A stretch of 64,000 bases of DNA from JAAYAY01 sp963674575. GTDB taxonomy: Bacteria; Planctomycetota; Planctomycetia; Pirellulales; Thermoguttaceae. Each line of letters opens with the position of its first letter. Position 1 is the first letter of the stretch. Below are positions 36,072 to 44,636 of the stretch, piece by piece. Where the stretch lies: contig CAXXQT010000005.1 of NCBI GenBank assembly GCA_963674575.2, forward strand, positions 496,001-560,000, in the 5' to 3' direction. Below the pieces are notes generated by a model. The model searched no databases, was not told the origin of the DNA, and was given only the letters and a program-made list of their open reading frames with translations. Both the position numbers and the translations under genes were made by a program.

Positions 36072-37190
36072 CTAACAAAGGCTGTCGCGTTCCGTTTCCC
36101 CGGGTTCGATTCCGCGTCGTTGTGGCAACACAACCGGGGTGGTCACTTCGCCAACCATCGGACTAGTGGGTCGCAGTCGATCCTTGAGCTCCTTTGTGCG
36201 ATCGGGCGGAGGTCGTCTCACGTAGAGCTGGCCTGTGCGGAACGCTACGGCAATTGCAGGAGGTATCTCGGCTTCGGCGAGAACCACCTGGGCTTGACGG
36301 CTTGCCACCATGGCCTTCATCTCTTGCTGCTGTGCGACCGCCTCGGCGCGGCGCACCTCGGCTCGCGCCTGGGCCATTCGGACATCCGCGTTGGCCTGAT
36401 CAGTCTGCAAACGCGCTCCGATGTTCTCACCGACACTCATGTCTGCGATATCGATCGAGACGATTTGGAAGGCGGTATTCGTGTCCAGGCCCCGTTCGAG
36501 TACACCTTTGGAAATGCGATCGGGCGTTTTCAACACATCCATGTGCGTTCGGGCGGATCCGATCGCGCTCACGATTCCCTGGCCAACGCGGGCAATGATC
36601 GTTTCTTCGGTGGCTCCCCCGATCAACTGCAGCAGATTCGTGCGGACTGTCACCCGTACGTGGATGCGGAGCTCGACGCCGTTTCTTGCGACTGCGCTCA
36701 GCGTGTTCTTGCCGCCAAGTTGAGGATCGGGGCAGTCGATCACCTTGGGCGAGACGCTGGTACGCACCGCGTCGAGCACATTTCGGCCGGCGAGATCAAT
36801 TGCGGCCGCACGGTCGAAGTCCAGGTCGATGTCGGCACGATTAGCGGCGACAATGGCGCGAAGGACCCCCACGACGTCTCCCCCCGCGAGGAAATGGGCT
36901 TCCAAGCGAGCGGTGCTCATGCCGCGCTGGCGGTTGATATCCAGACCCGCCTGCGTACCCATGATTTTGGCGACGACGATCGTACCGGAATGGACCTGTC
37001 GAAAACTCATGCCGATCAGGCTCAGAAGGCTCACGTCCGCTCCGCACATATAGGCCTGAAGCCAAAGCACACCGTACTTCGTCAAGACCGCCACTAGCAA
37101 GAGAGCGAAGATCGCCATGACGACAATCCCGCCAATCAGCAGCCCGTGTTGGACGTCGAAGGCGGCAAATGAAGCACAGGGTGTTGGCAT
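36072..37190 (-). CDS. floA: Flotillin-like membrane scaffold protein (UPF0365)
   Basis: A 372-aa membrane protein organising lipid domains. An N-terminal membrane hairpin (~15-40, GLLIGGIVVMAIFALLLVAVL) is followed by a short turn and an SPFH-like domain (DINRQRGMSTARLEAHFLAGG, AVARNGVELRIHVRVTVRTNLLQLIGGATEETIIARVG). A long helix with EA repeats (QTDQANADVRMAQARAEVRR, VASRQAQVVLAEAEIPPAIA) and a Pro-rich tail follow. Length and motifs fit FloA. I choose ATG 37190 (GAGGAG 6 nt upstream); ATG 37196 overlaps the stop of the DUF502 gene. It forms an operon with DUF502 and the YHS-type gene. Confidence 0.88.
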   Translation of the reverse strand: MPTPCASFAAFDVQHGLLIGGIVVMAIFALLLVAVLTKYGVLWLQAYMCGADVSLLSLIGMSFRQVHSGTIVVAKIMGTQAGLDINRQRGMSTARLEAHFLAGGDVVGVLRAIVAANRADIDLDFDRAAAIDLAGRNVLDAVRTSVSPKVIDCPDPQLGGKNTLSAVARNGVELRIHVRVTVRTNLLQLIGGATEETIIARVGQGIVSAIGSARTHMDVLKTPDRISKGVLERGLDTNTAFQIVSIDIADMSVGENIGARLQTDQANADVRMAQARAEVRRAEAVAQQQEMKAMVASRQAQVVLAEAEIPPAIAVAFRTGQLYVRRPPPDRTKELKDRLRPTSPMVGEVTTPVVLPQRRGIEPGETERDSLC

Positions 37191-37192
37191 TT

Positions 37193-37906
37193 TCATCTCC
37201 TCGTTTCGTCGAGCTTGATGCGGCACACCTCTGCCGGCGGAACGACGTATCGGTCGGGGATCACACTTGACGACATCACCCCGATGGAAAGTGATATCTT
37301 CATCAGGTCGTCGACCTGCATGTCCACGCGGTGTACGGAGTCGACTGCGGCGAAGACGGTGACGCCGGACATCGGCAGCGGTGACGTCGGCACATAGACG
37401 AGTTGGCACACCTGGCCGTTGAATCGGTAGACTCGATCGGAAACGAGCAGTCCCAGGAATCCGCCGCTACCCTCCTGTCCGAAGGAGCAGTAGACGACGC
37501 TCATGCCCTCCACGGTGTCGGTTGGCTTGCGTTGCAGCAGATCGACGACCTGCGCGACCGGTTTGTAGAGCAAGTTGACGAGCGGAATCCGCTCCATTGC
37601 AGCACTGAACGCGATTTCGAACCGTTTCTTCCCGATCCATTTCAGCAGGGCTCCCAGCAGCCAAATGGCAAGCAGGACGGCAACCCAACCGAGAATGGAC
37701 GCGACAGTCGGATCAGTGACAAGTTGGAGTCCCATCTGGGACAGTGCCTTGCCGACAAGACTCTCCGGTCCGAGCCACGCCTCGAGCACTCCTCCAACCC
37801 AGGCCATGATGCCAACCGTGATCACAATTGGGAGGACGGCAAACAGGCCAGCGACAAATGTGGAGAGGAACCCGGTTTTCCAAAGCCATCTCACCGCTCG
37901 TTTCAT
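37193..37906 (-). CDS. DUF502-family membrane protein
   Basis: A 237-aa protein with two N-terminal membrane segments (FLSTFVAGLFAVLPIVITVG; SILGWVAVLLAIWLLGALL) and a cytoplasmic beta-rich domain ending in a conserved LLYKPVAQVVDLLQ...VVYCSFG...VPTSPLPMSGVTVF pattern typical of DUF502. The function of the family is unknown. The ATG at 37906 has AAGGAGG 6 nt upstream and overlaps the stop of the preceding YHS gene. The stop overlaps the possible FloA start. Confidence 0.87.
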   Translation of the reverse strand: MKRAVRWLWKTGFLSTFVAGLFAVLPIVITVGIMAWVGGVLEAWLGPESLVGKALSQMGLQLVTDPTVASILGWVAVLLAIWLLGALLKWIGKKRFEIAFSAAMERIPLVNLLYKPVAQVVDLLQRKPTDTVEGMSVVYCSFGQEGSGGFLGLLVSDRVYRFNGQVCQLVYVPTSPLPMSGVTVFAAVDSVHRVDMQVDDLMKISLSIGVMSSSVIPDRYVVPPAEVCRIKLDETRR

Positions 37907-38736
37907 CACCGTCCTCCTTCGGCGAGTTGGTCACCGTCCATCTCAACGTGTCCAACGCAGAGGTTGACGCCTGCCGTGACGGCGCGATTCTCGACATACT
38001 CCGCCGGGGCCTTTTCGAACGCCTGCAACGATTCTTCTGTGTAGAAGTGGTAGGTGCGACCCTGGTGCTGCCACTTTCCTGCGGAAAAAGCTCTGGGAAA
38101 TCGGATGTTCATCACGGGATCCGTTTCGAAACTCTGGTTCTGGTATTGTTCGGTGAAGTACATCTCGAAGAACGTTCGCGTGAACCCAACGAGCTTGTCG
38201 TCGATCCACGCAGCGATGGCGTCTTCGTCAGCGTCGTCGACAGGAATGACCAATTGGTCGTGGCTATCGAACTTGATGAAGATGGGAAGGACCTCCAGGC
38301 GATAATCCAAGATGGCGTTTTCGATCGCGCCGTCATGTCCGAGACGGAAAGACAGTTCGACCTTGCCTGAACACGCGTCGGAAGGGGGAACGGTGAGCGT
38401 GGTCGTTCTACCATGAAATCCACGGCCCTCAGGTCCGCGAAGTTCCAGGTTCACGTTCGATTTGATGCCTTGGAAGACATCGACCCTGGTAAAGGCCTCG
38501 ATGCGCGGCTGCAGGATCGCGTGGATGCGCTCGGTCAGGGCAACGAAACGCAAGAATCGCTCTTCCTGTCCAAGAAAGGCTTTGGCCGCCTCCGTTTGGA
38601 TCGCGTGGATGCGCTCCGTGGCCGCGGCAACTTCGGCGGCGAGACGCTGAATCAGCTTGTCGGGCGACGTGGGAGGAGAAGAGACAATGTGGTCGGCAGC
38701 CTCCGCAAGTGGCTTCATGGGAGAGGTTGGTGTCAT
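37906..38736 (-). CDS. YHS-like domain protein with coiled-coil head
   Basis: A 276-aa soluble protein. Residues 1-~75 are helical (DKLIQRLAAEVAAATERIHAIQT). The central part (~75-220) is an unrecognised alpha/beta domain (NLELRGPEGRGFHGRTTTLTV, EVLPIFIKFDSHDQLVIPVDDADEDAI, FFEMYFTEQYQ). Residues ~228-258 resemble a YHS metal-binding motif without its cysteines (GKWQHQGRTYHFYTEESLQ, AFEKAPAEYV). The ATG overlaps the stop of the upstream 69-aa gene (ATGA) and the end overlaps the DUF502 gene. Function unknown. Confidence 0.78.
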   Translation of the reverse strand: MTPTSPMKPLAEAADHIVSSPPTSPDKLIQRLAAEVAAATERIHAIQTEAAKAFLGQEERFLRFVALTERIHAILQPRIEAFTRVDVFQGIKSNVNLELRGPEGRGFHGRTTTLTVPPSDACSGKVELSFRLGHDGAIENAILDYRLEVLPIFIKFDSHDQLVIPVDDADEDAIAAWIDDKLVGFTRTFFEMYFTEQYQNQSFETDPVMNIRFPRAFSAGKWQHQGRTYHFYTEESLQAFEKAPAEYVENRAVTAGVNLCVGHVEMDGDQLAEGGR

Positions 38737-38942
38737 CGACGTGTCCCCGTTTTCAGATTCTCGTTTACAGTGACTCGATAAGCGGTTGTTTCCGGATCGA
38801 ACGTCAACTCGTACGCCGCAGTCACGTGAAGTGTCCGATCCTCTTGGCTCTGGAGTACGGCCTCCATCGTTCCCGCTCGAAGGCTAGGCTCGTGGGGGCC
38901 AGGCGAGTCAACCACCACGAGATTGAGGCCGTCGTCTGGCAT
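38733..38942 (-). CDS. Hypothetical protein, 69 aa
   Basis: A short beta-rich protein (LNLVVVDSPGPHE, EAVLQSQEDRTLHVTAAYEL, YRVTVNENLK). ATG 38942 has AAGGA 5-6 nt upstream and its stop overlaps the next start. It is the first gene of the YHS-DUF502-FloA run. Not recognised. Confidence 0.7.
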   Translation of the reverse strand: MPDDGLNLVVVDSPGPHEPSLRAGTMEAVLQSQEDRTLHVTAAYELTFDPETTAYRVTVNENLKTGTRR

Positions 38943-39052
38943 AACGATTCCTTCTGAAACTGGCGGGAGACTCTGCGGTTCCCGCCTTCACTGTGTCTGC
39001 GTATTCGCTCCTCACCGAAATCGTTTCACATCGCCGCTGTTCCTCAACAGAA

Positions 39053-39496
39053 CTAACTCGGCGAATCCTCCGTGGTGTGTGACCTAGGACTTGATCCCTT
39101 TGCGTTCCAGGCATCCATCGGAATTCTGCCGGCGAGTTGGAACACTTGGACCATCGTGCCGGTTGCAAACGCATGCACCGTGGCACCGGTTGTGGTTTCC
39201 ACCTCGGCGGCGGATTCGCCAACCGCGACCCCGGTAATACGCTCGATCTCCTGCCGCAGTAGGTTCACCGAATCTCTGAAGAGCTGCCGATGATACTCCT
39301 GCACCTGTACGGCGCCCTCGGAAGTGCGAGACAACGCTTTCTCGGCGGGCGACAGGGCCTCGTGGAGCGTGACGACCAGAGTGTCGTCACTCAGCACAAC
39401 CGTCACCGCCTTGGGCGGATAGCCCGACCGCCTCTCCTGGCAGACGCTGACTGCATGGGCGACCTGCTCCGCCATCGTTGGATCAAGCTTCTTCAT
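39053..39496 (-). CDS. DUF2294-like protein (copy 1)
   Basis: A 147-aa protein of the same family as 44637-45017. It contains VTVVLSDDTLVVTLHEALSPAEKALSRT, then FRDSVNLLRQEIERITGV...ATVHAFATGTMVQVFQL, matching the DUF2294 pattern (LSxAExxL, LxxxIExITGVxVxxxxxD). The domain is also known as the MpsC component of a Na+-linked membrane-potential system; that role is not supported here by neighbours. ATG 39496 overlaps the end of the shell-protein gene by 14 nt. The tail after RIPMDAW is unrelated in length to copy 2. Confidence 0.7.
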   Translation of the reverse strand: MKKLDPTMAEQVAHAVSVCQERRSGYPPKAVTVVLSDDTLVVTLHEALSPAEKALSRTSEGAVQVQEYHRQLFRDSVNLLRQEIERITGVAVGESAAEVETTTGATVHAFATGTMVQVFQLAGRIPMDAWNAKGSSPRSHTTEDSPS

Positions 39497-39776
39497 GGGA
39501 CTGTTTCCTCGCTCTCGGTGAAGAACTGCCGTCCGCCAGGAATGCCTCAAGCACGCCTTCTGCCGGGTTCGCGATGACATGGCTGCTCACCAGTTCACCC
39601 ACCTGGGTGGCCACGCGGGCGCCGGTTTCAACGGCGGCTCGCACGCTGCCCACGTCGCCGCTGACGATCGCGGTGACCAGGCCTCCACCAATTCCGATTC
39701 GCTTCACGACCTGGACGTTCGCGGCTGTCACCATGGCGATCAGGCCCTTCGTTTCTACCAATCCAATCGCGACCAT
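39483..39776 (-). CDS. BMC-H microcompartment shell protein with a shortened first helix
   Basis: A 97-aa single BMC domain: AIGLVETKGL, IGIGGGLVTAIVSGDVGSVRAAVETG, GELVSSHVIANPAEGVLEAF. The usual first helix (A-x-x-A-D-A-M-x-K-A-A-N-V) is short: ETKGLIAMVTAANV lacks about seven residues (a 21-nt in-frame deletion) compared with PduA-type proteins. The C-terminus is extended and polar. It is the only shell gene in the window and is flanked by a hypothetical protein and DUF2294, not by an encapsulated enzyme set. Either a helper shell unit of a compartment encoded elsewhere or a decaying paralogue. Confidence 0.8.
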   Translation of the reverse strand: MVAIGLVETKGLIAMVTAANVQVVKRIGIGGGLVTAIVSGDVGSVRAAVETGARVATQVGELVSSHVIANPAEGVLEAFLADGSSSPRARKQSHEEA

Positions 39777-39815
39777 GCCGCTGAATGTCCTCGCGTTCGC
39801 ATGTCCGAACCCACA

Positions 39816-40082
39816 CTAGGTGGCTTGCCCGTCGTGCACAAAATGGGCGGCAGCCAGGTTGACTTGGACTTCGAACAGCTCTTGCTTTGGAACGACAGTG
39901 TTCACGATGTTCTGCACCTGTGCCCGGGAAAAGGTCGCCTCCTGTTCGTCGGGGTGCGATGCAATCAAATTCACATACATCCGCAGCGCCCCGGGCAAAT
40001 CGCGTTCGGTGTAGTGGGCCGCATACGCTGCCGCATACTCTCGGCCAGCTTCTGTAAACTCGATTTCGTTCTTCATGTGCAT
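39816..40082 (-). CDS. Hypothetical protein, 88 aa, upstream of the shell gene
   Basis: A soluble helical protein (IEFTEAGREYAAAYAAHYTERDL, GALRMYVNLIASHPDEQEATFSRAQVQNIVNTVVP). I start at ATG 40082, after GGAAGAAG; ATG 40076 is also possible. It is followed by the BMC gene. A structured leader with a terminator hairpin lies 112 nt upstream. Function unknown. Confidence 0.7.
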   Translation of the reverse strand: MHMKNEIEFTEAGREYAAAYAAHYTERDLPGALRMYVNLIASHPDEQEATFSRAQVQNIVNTVVPKQELFEVQVNLAAAHFVHDGQAT

Positions 40083-40193
40083 GACTTCTTCCAAAGCAAG
40101 GATTGGTTACCGGGGCACCAGTTGACGTCGATCCGACGCGGTTGCACCTCTCTGGGAGATGACCTTTCGTCCGGACCAAGACCCGCGACAAAC

Positions 40194-40307
40194 ACAAAAA
40201 AAGCCGACGTGGTCGAACACGCATACGTGTTCGACCACGTCGGCTTACTCGTCAACGAACCCCCCGGACAGGGCCGGGCTGTTCTTCATCTAGCCATCCG
40301 ACAACTT
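40194..40307 (-). ncRNA. Structured leader element with terminator hairpin (copy 1)
   Basis: On the minus strand: a GAAGTTGTCGGATG block, a small stem CCCGG/CCGGG, the GTTGACGAGTAAGCC block, then a perfect 21-bp inverted repeat (40201-40246, loop CATA) followed by a T-tract (40196-40202). This has the form of an intrinsic terminator. It starts ~40 nt after a promoter (40356-40383) and ends 112 nt before the 88-aa gene. Two more clear copies are at 44345-44457 and 46400-46505. Confidence 0.65.
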
Positions 40308-40355
40308 CGCCGCAAAAGCCACGATCCGTCGGACCGCGACTCCTCCACTGCTTGA

Positions 40356-40383
40356 ATCATACGCCTCTGAACAGCAAATGCAA
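40356..40383 (-). promoter_or_regulatory. Sigma-70-type promoter before leader copy 1
   Basis: Read on the minus strand: TTGCAT, 16 nt, TATGAT. Transcription should begin near 40349, ~42 nt before leader copy 1. Confidence 0.55.
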
Positions 40384-40388
40384 TGGCC

Positions 40389-40520
40389 TTATCTGGCTTT
40401 CTTCGTACGATCGTCGTCATTTTCTTTCGAGTCGCCCGCCAAAAGACGGGGCCATCCCCTGTAGAGCCCCAAAACGGTGCTGGTTAGCAATAGCAGAACG
40501 ATCAGAAGGAGGATTTTCAT
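40389..40520 (-). CDS. Small single-span membrane protein, 43 aa
   Basis: ATG 40520 opens a hydrophobic N-terminal helix (MKILLLIVLLLLTSTVLG) followed by a charged tail (RGWPRLLAGDSKENDDDRTKK). It starts 35 nt after the cardiolipin synthase stop, so it is probably a companion in the membrane. The upstream ribosome-binding site is weak. Not recognised. Confidence 0.6.
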   Translation of the reverse strand: MKILLLIVLLLLTSTVLGLYRGWPRLLAGDSKENDDDRTKKAR

Positions 40521-40555
40521 GATTGGCACCACTGTTTCTTTCGGCCGGATGCATG

Positions 40556-42028
40556 TCAGAGGTATGGCGAGAAAAGCCGTGCGACCCCGTCGCGAAGTTT
40601 TCTGGGCAGTCCGCGTCTGTCCACGTCGGCCAGGGTGAGCGGCTGCGACCGCTGAATTTTGGAACGTACCAAGTCAGTCAGCGACGTCGCCAATTTGCCA
40701 TCGTAGCACTCCACGTTGAATTCGAAGTTGAGCCGCAGGCTGCGGGGGTCCCAGTTGGCGGAACCGAGAAGCGTCCACAATTCATCGACCAGCATCAACT
40801 TGGTATGATCGAACGGTGGTGGCGAGAGCCACACGCGGCAACCTCGCTGCAGTACTTGCCAGAGCAGGGCAGTCGAAGCCCACTGCACCAGTCTCAACTC
40901 GTTTTCTGCGGGCAGCACAAGGTCGACCTGGACGCCGCGCAGCGCGGCCACGTTCAGGGCGGCAATCAACGACGCATCCGGCAAGAAAAAGGGCGTGACG
41001 ACGAGTATCGAAGAGCGTGCACAAGCGATCGCACCGAGGAGCGTGAGGCGTAGCTTCTCGAAGTCATCATCGGGCCCGTCCGGAATGCCGCGAGCCAGGA
41101 CAGGGCCGTCCGACTCGATCGCCGAGAACCACGACTCGCCCGGCAGGAGTTCGCCGGTACAGAAAGCCCAGTCGTCGGCGAACGCCTCCTGGAACTGGGC
41201 TACCACTGGCCCGGTGACAAGAAAGTGCAAGTCCTGGACGGGACGGCGGGGGTGCCACTCGAGACAGTTCTGTTCATGGATATTGATGCCGCCGGTGAAA
41301 CCGATCCGACCGTCCACCACTAGGATCTTACGGTGGTTTCGCAGATTTGAGTACTGAAAGCGCCAGGGGATCAGCGTGGGCAGGAACTGGGCGCAGGGAA
41401 TCCCCGCTCTTCGAAGCACACGCGGCATGGGCCGCCAACTGTATCGTGCCCCCACGTCGTCGATCAGCACACGCACTTGGACCTGGCGATCTGCGGCCCG
41501 TCGCAGCGCATCCAGAAAACGCTGGCCCGTCCTGTCGTGCGCGAAGATGTATGTGCTCAGCGTGACCGATCGTGTGGCTGCCTCGATCGCGTCAAGCATG
41601 GCCGGGTAGGCCTGGTCTCCATTGACCAGCGGCGTAACGCGATTTCCCTGCAGCAAAGGGCGCCGCGTCACGTCGCGCACCAATCTGGTCAGGGGCTCCA
41701 ACGCCGTGCCCGAGAGCGGGTGAGCTTGATCGGGAAGATCCACCTGGTGCTCGCCGCCTCTGAGGGGTGATCCCGGACGTGGGCAATCTGCACGCAAGGA
41801 CCTCGCGCGTCGCTCAATCCGGTTAATGCCCAGCCAGGCGTAGAGCAAAACGCCGAGTATTGGGGCCAGCCAGATCACTCCCACCCAGCCGATCGCAGCG
41901 CGCGTGTCGCGTTTGGAGAGTACGGCGTGCCCGCTGGCGATCATAGAGAGGACCACGTTGAGCACTGTGACGACGTAGGGCCAGAACTCTCGAACCTCAC
42001 CCATCGTGGCAAACAGCGGTTTCTCCAT
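40556..42028 (-). CDS. cls: Cardiolipin synthase (phospholipase D type)
   Basis: A 490-aa inner-membrane enzyme that condenses two phosphatidylglycerols to cardiolipin and glycerol. There are two N-terminal membrane segments (VVTVLNVVLSMIASGHAVL; AIGWVGVIWLAPILGVLLYAWLG) and two HKD phospholipase D motifs: NHRKILVVDGRIGFTGG and DHTKLMLVDELWTLLGSANWD, both complete. The start ATG 42028 (MEKPLFATMGEV) follows GAGGAAGG; codons upstream to 42298 look non-coding. It sits downstream of a radical SAM gene that ends 80 nt before it. Confidence 0.92.
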   Translation of the reverse strand: MEKPLFATMGEVREFWPYVVTVLNVVLSMIASGHAVLSKRDTRAAIGWVGVIWLAPILGVLLYAWLGINRIERRARSLRADCPRPGSPLRGGEHQVDLPDQAHPLSGTALEPLTRLVRDVTRRPLLQGNRVTPLVNGDQAYPAMLDAIEAATRSVTLSTYIFAHDRTGQRFLDALRRAADRQVQVRVLIDDVGARYSWRPMPRVLRRAGIPCAQFLPTLIPWRFQYSNLRNHRKILVVDGRIGFTGGINIHEQNCLEWHPRRPVQDLHFLVTGPVVAQFQEAFADDWAFCTGELLPGESWFSAIESDGPVLARGIPDGPDDDFEKLRLTLLGAIACARSSILVVTPFFLPDASLIAALNVAALRGVQVDLVLPAENELRLVQWASTALLWQVLQRGCRVWLSPPPFDHTKLMLVDELWTLLGSANWDPRSLRLNFEFNVECYDGKLATSLTDLVRSKIQRSQPLTLADVDRRGLPRKLRDGVARLFSPYL

Positions 42029-42107
42029 CACCTTCCTCAACTTCGGCAAGTCCCAGGTGAGATCGACTGCCCGTGTTTGATCTGGTCTTCGCAGCCTCCC
42101 AGAAACC

Positions 42108-43580
42108 TCACAGCAGCCTTGCCACGCGTCTGAAATGGTGACCGATGATCGCGAGTTCGATTGCCACGGGGAACAGGCGAGGACGTCTGAGCAGAGCGGT
42201 AATGCAGAATTGCCAATACGCGAGACGCCCACGGTGCCAAAACCCGAGCAGCCACAGGGACTTGAGAAATGCCTGGAATTCAGTCCACGAGACGCCAAAT
42301 CGCGGTCCTTGCGGCTTGTGGTTCTCTAAGAAGGTGCGGATCCGCCGGTAGTAGTTGCGCGGTTGATAGAGCTCTTTCATAAGTTCGCGGTAACCGTTGA
42401 CCAGAAACTCCCGATCTAATCGAGGTCGAAAGTTGAGCGTAGCCTGGGTGTTGTTTCCGGTACTATCCGTCTCGATTCGCCCCTCGTCCCTCAGGCGACG
42501 ATACAGCCGCGTTTCGGGTAGCGCAGTCAGGAGTCCGACCATGGCCGTGACAACCCCGGAGCGTTGAATAAACTCGAACTGGCGTTGGAAGATGTCCGTC
42601 GGGTCACTGTCGAACCCAACAATGAACCCGCCCATCACCTCCAGGCCCGCGCGTTGCAGCGTCTTGACCGTCTCCACGAGGTCGCGGCTGCAATTCTGCA
42701 TTTTTCGGCATTCCTTCAGACTCTCGAGCGAGGGGGTCTCAAAGCCGACGAAGACCTTCGTGAAGCCGGCTTGCACCATCAGGTCGCAGAGTTCGGCGTC
42801 GTCCGCCAAATTCGCCGATGCTTCCGTCATGAATCCCATCCCGGCGCCGGTTTGCGTTCTCCATTGGATCAGTTTTCGAAGCAGTGCCTTGGCTTTGCCT
42901 TTGTTGCCGATGAAATTGTCGTCGACGACAAAGACCGTGCCCTTCCAGCCACGTAAACGAAGTTCCTCCAACTCGGCAACCAGTTGAGTAGGCGCCTTGG
43001 TGCGCGGGACGCGCCCGTTCATGACGATGATGTCGCAGAACTCGCAATCGAACGGGCAGCCCCGTGAGAATTGGACCGCCATCGTGACGTACTTGCGCAT
43101 GTCGACGAGGTCCCAGCGGGGCGACGGTACGCACGCGATGTCCGGCCGACTCGACGCGGCGTAGGTATGGAGAACTGTGCCCCGGCGCATGTCTTCGATG
43201 ACCTGCGGCATGATTTCTTCGGCTTCGCCCAATACGAAATGGTCGATGTCCGGAAAAGCGGCATGGCCGGTGGTGAAGAGCGGTCCCCCGGCAATGATCG
43301 GCGTCCCAACGGCACGGCAACGATTAACGATCTCGGATACCGCAGACTTGTGCACGATCATAGCGCTGAGCATCACGTAGTCTGCCCATCGAAGGTCGGC
43401 GTCGGTCAGCCGTTCCACGTTCGCGTCGACCAGCCGCAGTTCCCATTCGGCGGGTAGCAGCGCAGCGACGGTCAACAGCCCCAGCGGCGGGAAGGCTGCG
43501 CGTTTGGAGACGAGACGCAGCACATGCTTGAAACTCCAGAACGTGTCCGGGTTGGATGGATAAACAAGCAAAACTTTCAT
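42108..43580 (-). CDS. B12-binding radical SAM protein with DUF4070-like C-terminus
   Basis: A 490-aa enzyme. The N-terminus (KVLLVYPSNPDTFWSFKHVLRL, AAFPPLGLLTVAALLP, ADYVMLSAMIVHKSAV) is the B12-binding-type domain of the HpnP-like group, without the His ligand motif. The radical SAM core has FSRGCPFDCEFCDI (CxxxCxxC) at ~190 and GGFIVGFDSDP; the C-terminal ~130 residues form a DUF4070-like region with RNYYRRIRTFLENHKP. The start ATG 43580 has GGAG 10 nt upstream. Likely a lipid- or small-molecule-modifying enzyme; methylation of hopanoids is possible but not shown. Confidence 0.85.
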   Translation of the reverse strand: MKVLLVYPSNPDTFWSFKHVLRLVSKRAAFPPLGLLTVAALLPAEWELRLVDANVERLTDADLRWADYVMLSAMIVHKSAVSEIVNRCRAVGTPIIAGGPLFTTGHAAFPDIDHFVLGEAEEIMPQVIEDMRRGTVLHTYAASSRPDIACVPSPRWDLVDMRKYVTMAVQFSRGCPFDCEFCDIIVMNGRVPRTKAPTQLVAELEELRLRGWKGTVFVVDDNFIGNKGKAKALLRKLIQWRTQTGAGMGFMTEASANLADDAELCDLMVQAGFTKVFVGFETPSLESLKECRKMQNCSRDLVETVKTLQRAGLEVMGGFIVGFDSDPTDIFQRQFEFIQRSGVVTAMVGLLTALPETRLYRRLRDEGRIETDSTGNNTQATLNFRPRLDREFLVNGYRELMKELYQPRNYYRRIRTFLENHKPQGPRFGVSWTEFQAFLKSLWLLGFWHRGRLAYWQFCITALLRRPRLFPVAIELAIIGHHFRRVARLL

Positions 43581-43680
43581 GGCATGGTACTCCAAGACGG
43601 AACAGCGCTGGCCGCCGGGGTTGCGGTTGAAACAATCGAGGAGCAACTCGTAGTCGCGATTGGCATGCTCCCGAATCCGC

Positions 43681-44211
43681 TCATTCGGATTGCGGCCGTA
43701 ACTCCTCCAGGGCTTTCGTCAGAGACGATTCCAGTGTATCGGTCAAGTCACTGATCTCAGACGCCGCTCGACGAAACTTGTTTCCTATGTCGTGCCTGCA
43801 CCGAAGCGTCCTGGGACGCACTCCTGGCTGACCCAAGCCGCCAAGCGTCTGGATCAAGTCTCGATAACGCTGAATCTCTGAAGTGAGCAGGTGATTAGTT
43901 GCCGAGGGGCGTTCGAGATGCGAGGTCATGGCGGCAAGGTTCCATTGCGCCGTGGGAACATCACCTCCGGTGAAGACGAACAGGCCATACCAACTGGTCA
44001 GCCCCTTCAAGGTACTCCGGTTGGCTTGCAGTTCCACGAGCATCGCTGCGAGTTCTTCACGGTAGCCACACGGGGTGTCCGCGTTGGGCGTGCGCGGTTC
44101 CTGCCGACCGCCAGAATCCGGGGCTGCGTCTGTCGGCATCCGGTGGGCCGCCTTCGCTGTTCCGGCGATCTCTGTCGGCGGTTGCTCGGCGGGTTGGTCA
44201 AATGAGGGCAT
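43681..44211 (-). CDS. Hypothetical protein, 176 aa
   Basis: I do not recognise this protein. The N-terminal ~50 residues are polar and Pro/Ala-rich. The rest is helical, with ELAAMLVELQANRSTLKGLTSW and SEIQRYRDLIQTLGGLG, then DIGNKFRRAASEISDLTDTLESSL, so a helical bundle or coiled coil is likely. ATG 44211 follows AGGAAGAG. Leader copy 2 ends 134 nt upstream. It may belong with the stress genes around it. Confidence 0.65.
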   Translation of the reverse strand: MPSFDQPAEQPPTEIAGTAKAAHRMPTDAAPDSGGRQEPRTPNADTPCGYREELAAMLVELQANRSTLKGLTSWYGLFVFTGGDVPTAQWNLAAMTSHLERPSATNHLLTSEIQRYRDLIQTLGGLGQPGVRPRTLRCRHDIGNKFRRAASEISDLTDTLESSLTKALEELRPQSE

Positions 44212-44344
44212 TATTGGCAACTCTTCCTTTTCGGAACATTGTTGATCTCCCCTCTTTTATGACCGAATTGCACAACGTGCTCCCTCTCCGCATATCGCCG
44301 AGTCTTCGTTGGCCACGCAGGCGCTTATCAGCCTTCCACAAACG

Positions 44345-44457
44345 AAAAAAGCCGACGTGGCGGAACACCCGAAGGTATTCGGCCACATCGGCTTACTCGT
44401 CAACGAGCCCTCCTGCGAGGCAGGATTGCTCTTTAGCTAGTCACCCGACAACTTCGA
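44345..44457 (-). ncRNA. Structured leader element with terminator hairpin (copy 2)
   Basis: Same order of blocks as copy 1. The small stem is TCCTGC/GCAGGA instead of CCCGG/CCGGG, so both arms changed together. The long stem keeps pairing through G-U wobble positions, and a run of six T follows it on the minus strand. It lies ~45 nt downstream of a minus-strand promoter and 134 nt before the 176-aa gene. An ATG seen in copies 1 and 3 is missing here, which argues against a leader peptide. Confidence 0.65.
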
Positions 44458-44508
44458 ATCAACTTGCGGAGACACATCGCATTCGGTCGCGAGCCTCCTT
44501 ACCCACTT

Positions 44509-44536
44509 ATTGTAGAGATCGAATCTCTGAAAACAA
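44509..44536 (-). promoter_or_regulatory. Promoter before leader copy 2
   Basis: Minus strand: TTGTTT, 16 nt, TACAAT. Predicted start near 44502. It is divergent from the DUF2294 promoter next to it. Confidence 0.5.
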
Positions 44537-44541
44537 GGGGA

Positions 44542-44570
44542 TTGGCATCCAAGTCCCCCATTGGTATCAT
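44542..44570 (+). promoter_or_regulatory. Sigma-70-type promoter of the DUF2294 gene
   Basis: TTGGCA, 17 nt, TATCAT, about 60 nt before ATG 44637. The spacing is ideal. Confidence 0.6.
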
Positions 44571-44636
44571 GCTTGGGTTGCCATAGGGGAGCCTTCGTCA
44601 GTGAACCCTACCCTGGCGATTACGCACGGAGTCACG

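Noticed and set aside
36105..36120. GGTTCGATTCC, resembling a tRNA T-loop
   Set aside because: It lies in the coding sequence of the FloA-like gene and no acceptor, D or anticodon stems can be formed around it.
40194..40307. A 14-residue peptide (MKNSPALSGGFVDE) before the terminator hairpin, as a leader peptide
   Set aside because: The frame is not kept in copies 2 and 3 (one lacks the ATG, the other reads through the hairpin), while stem pairing is kept; RNA structure explains the conservation better.
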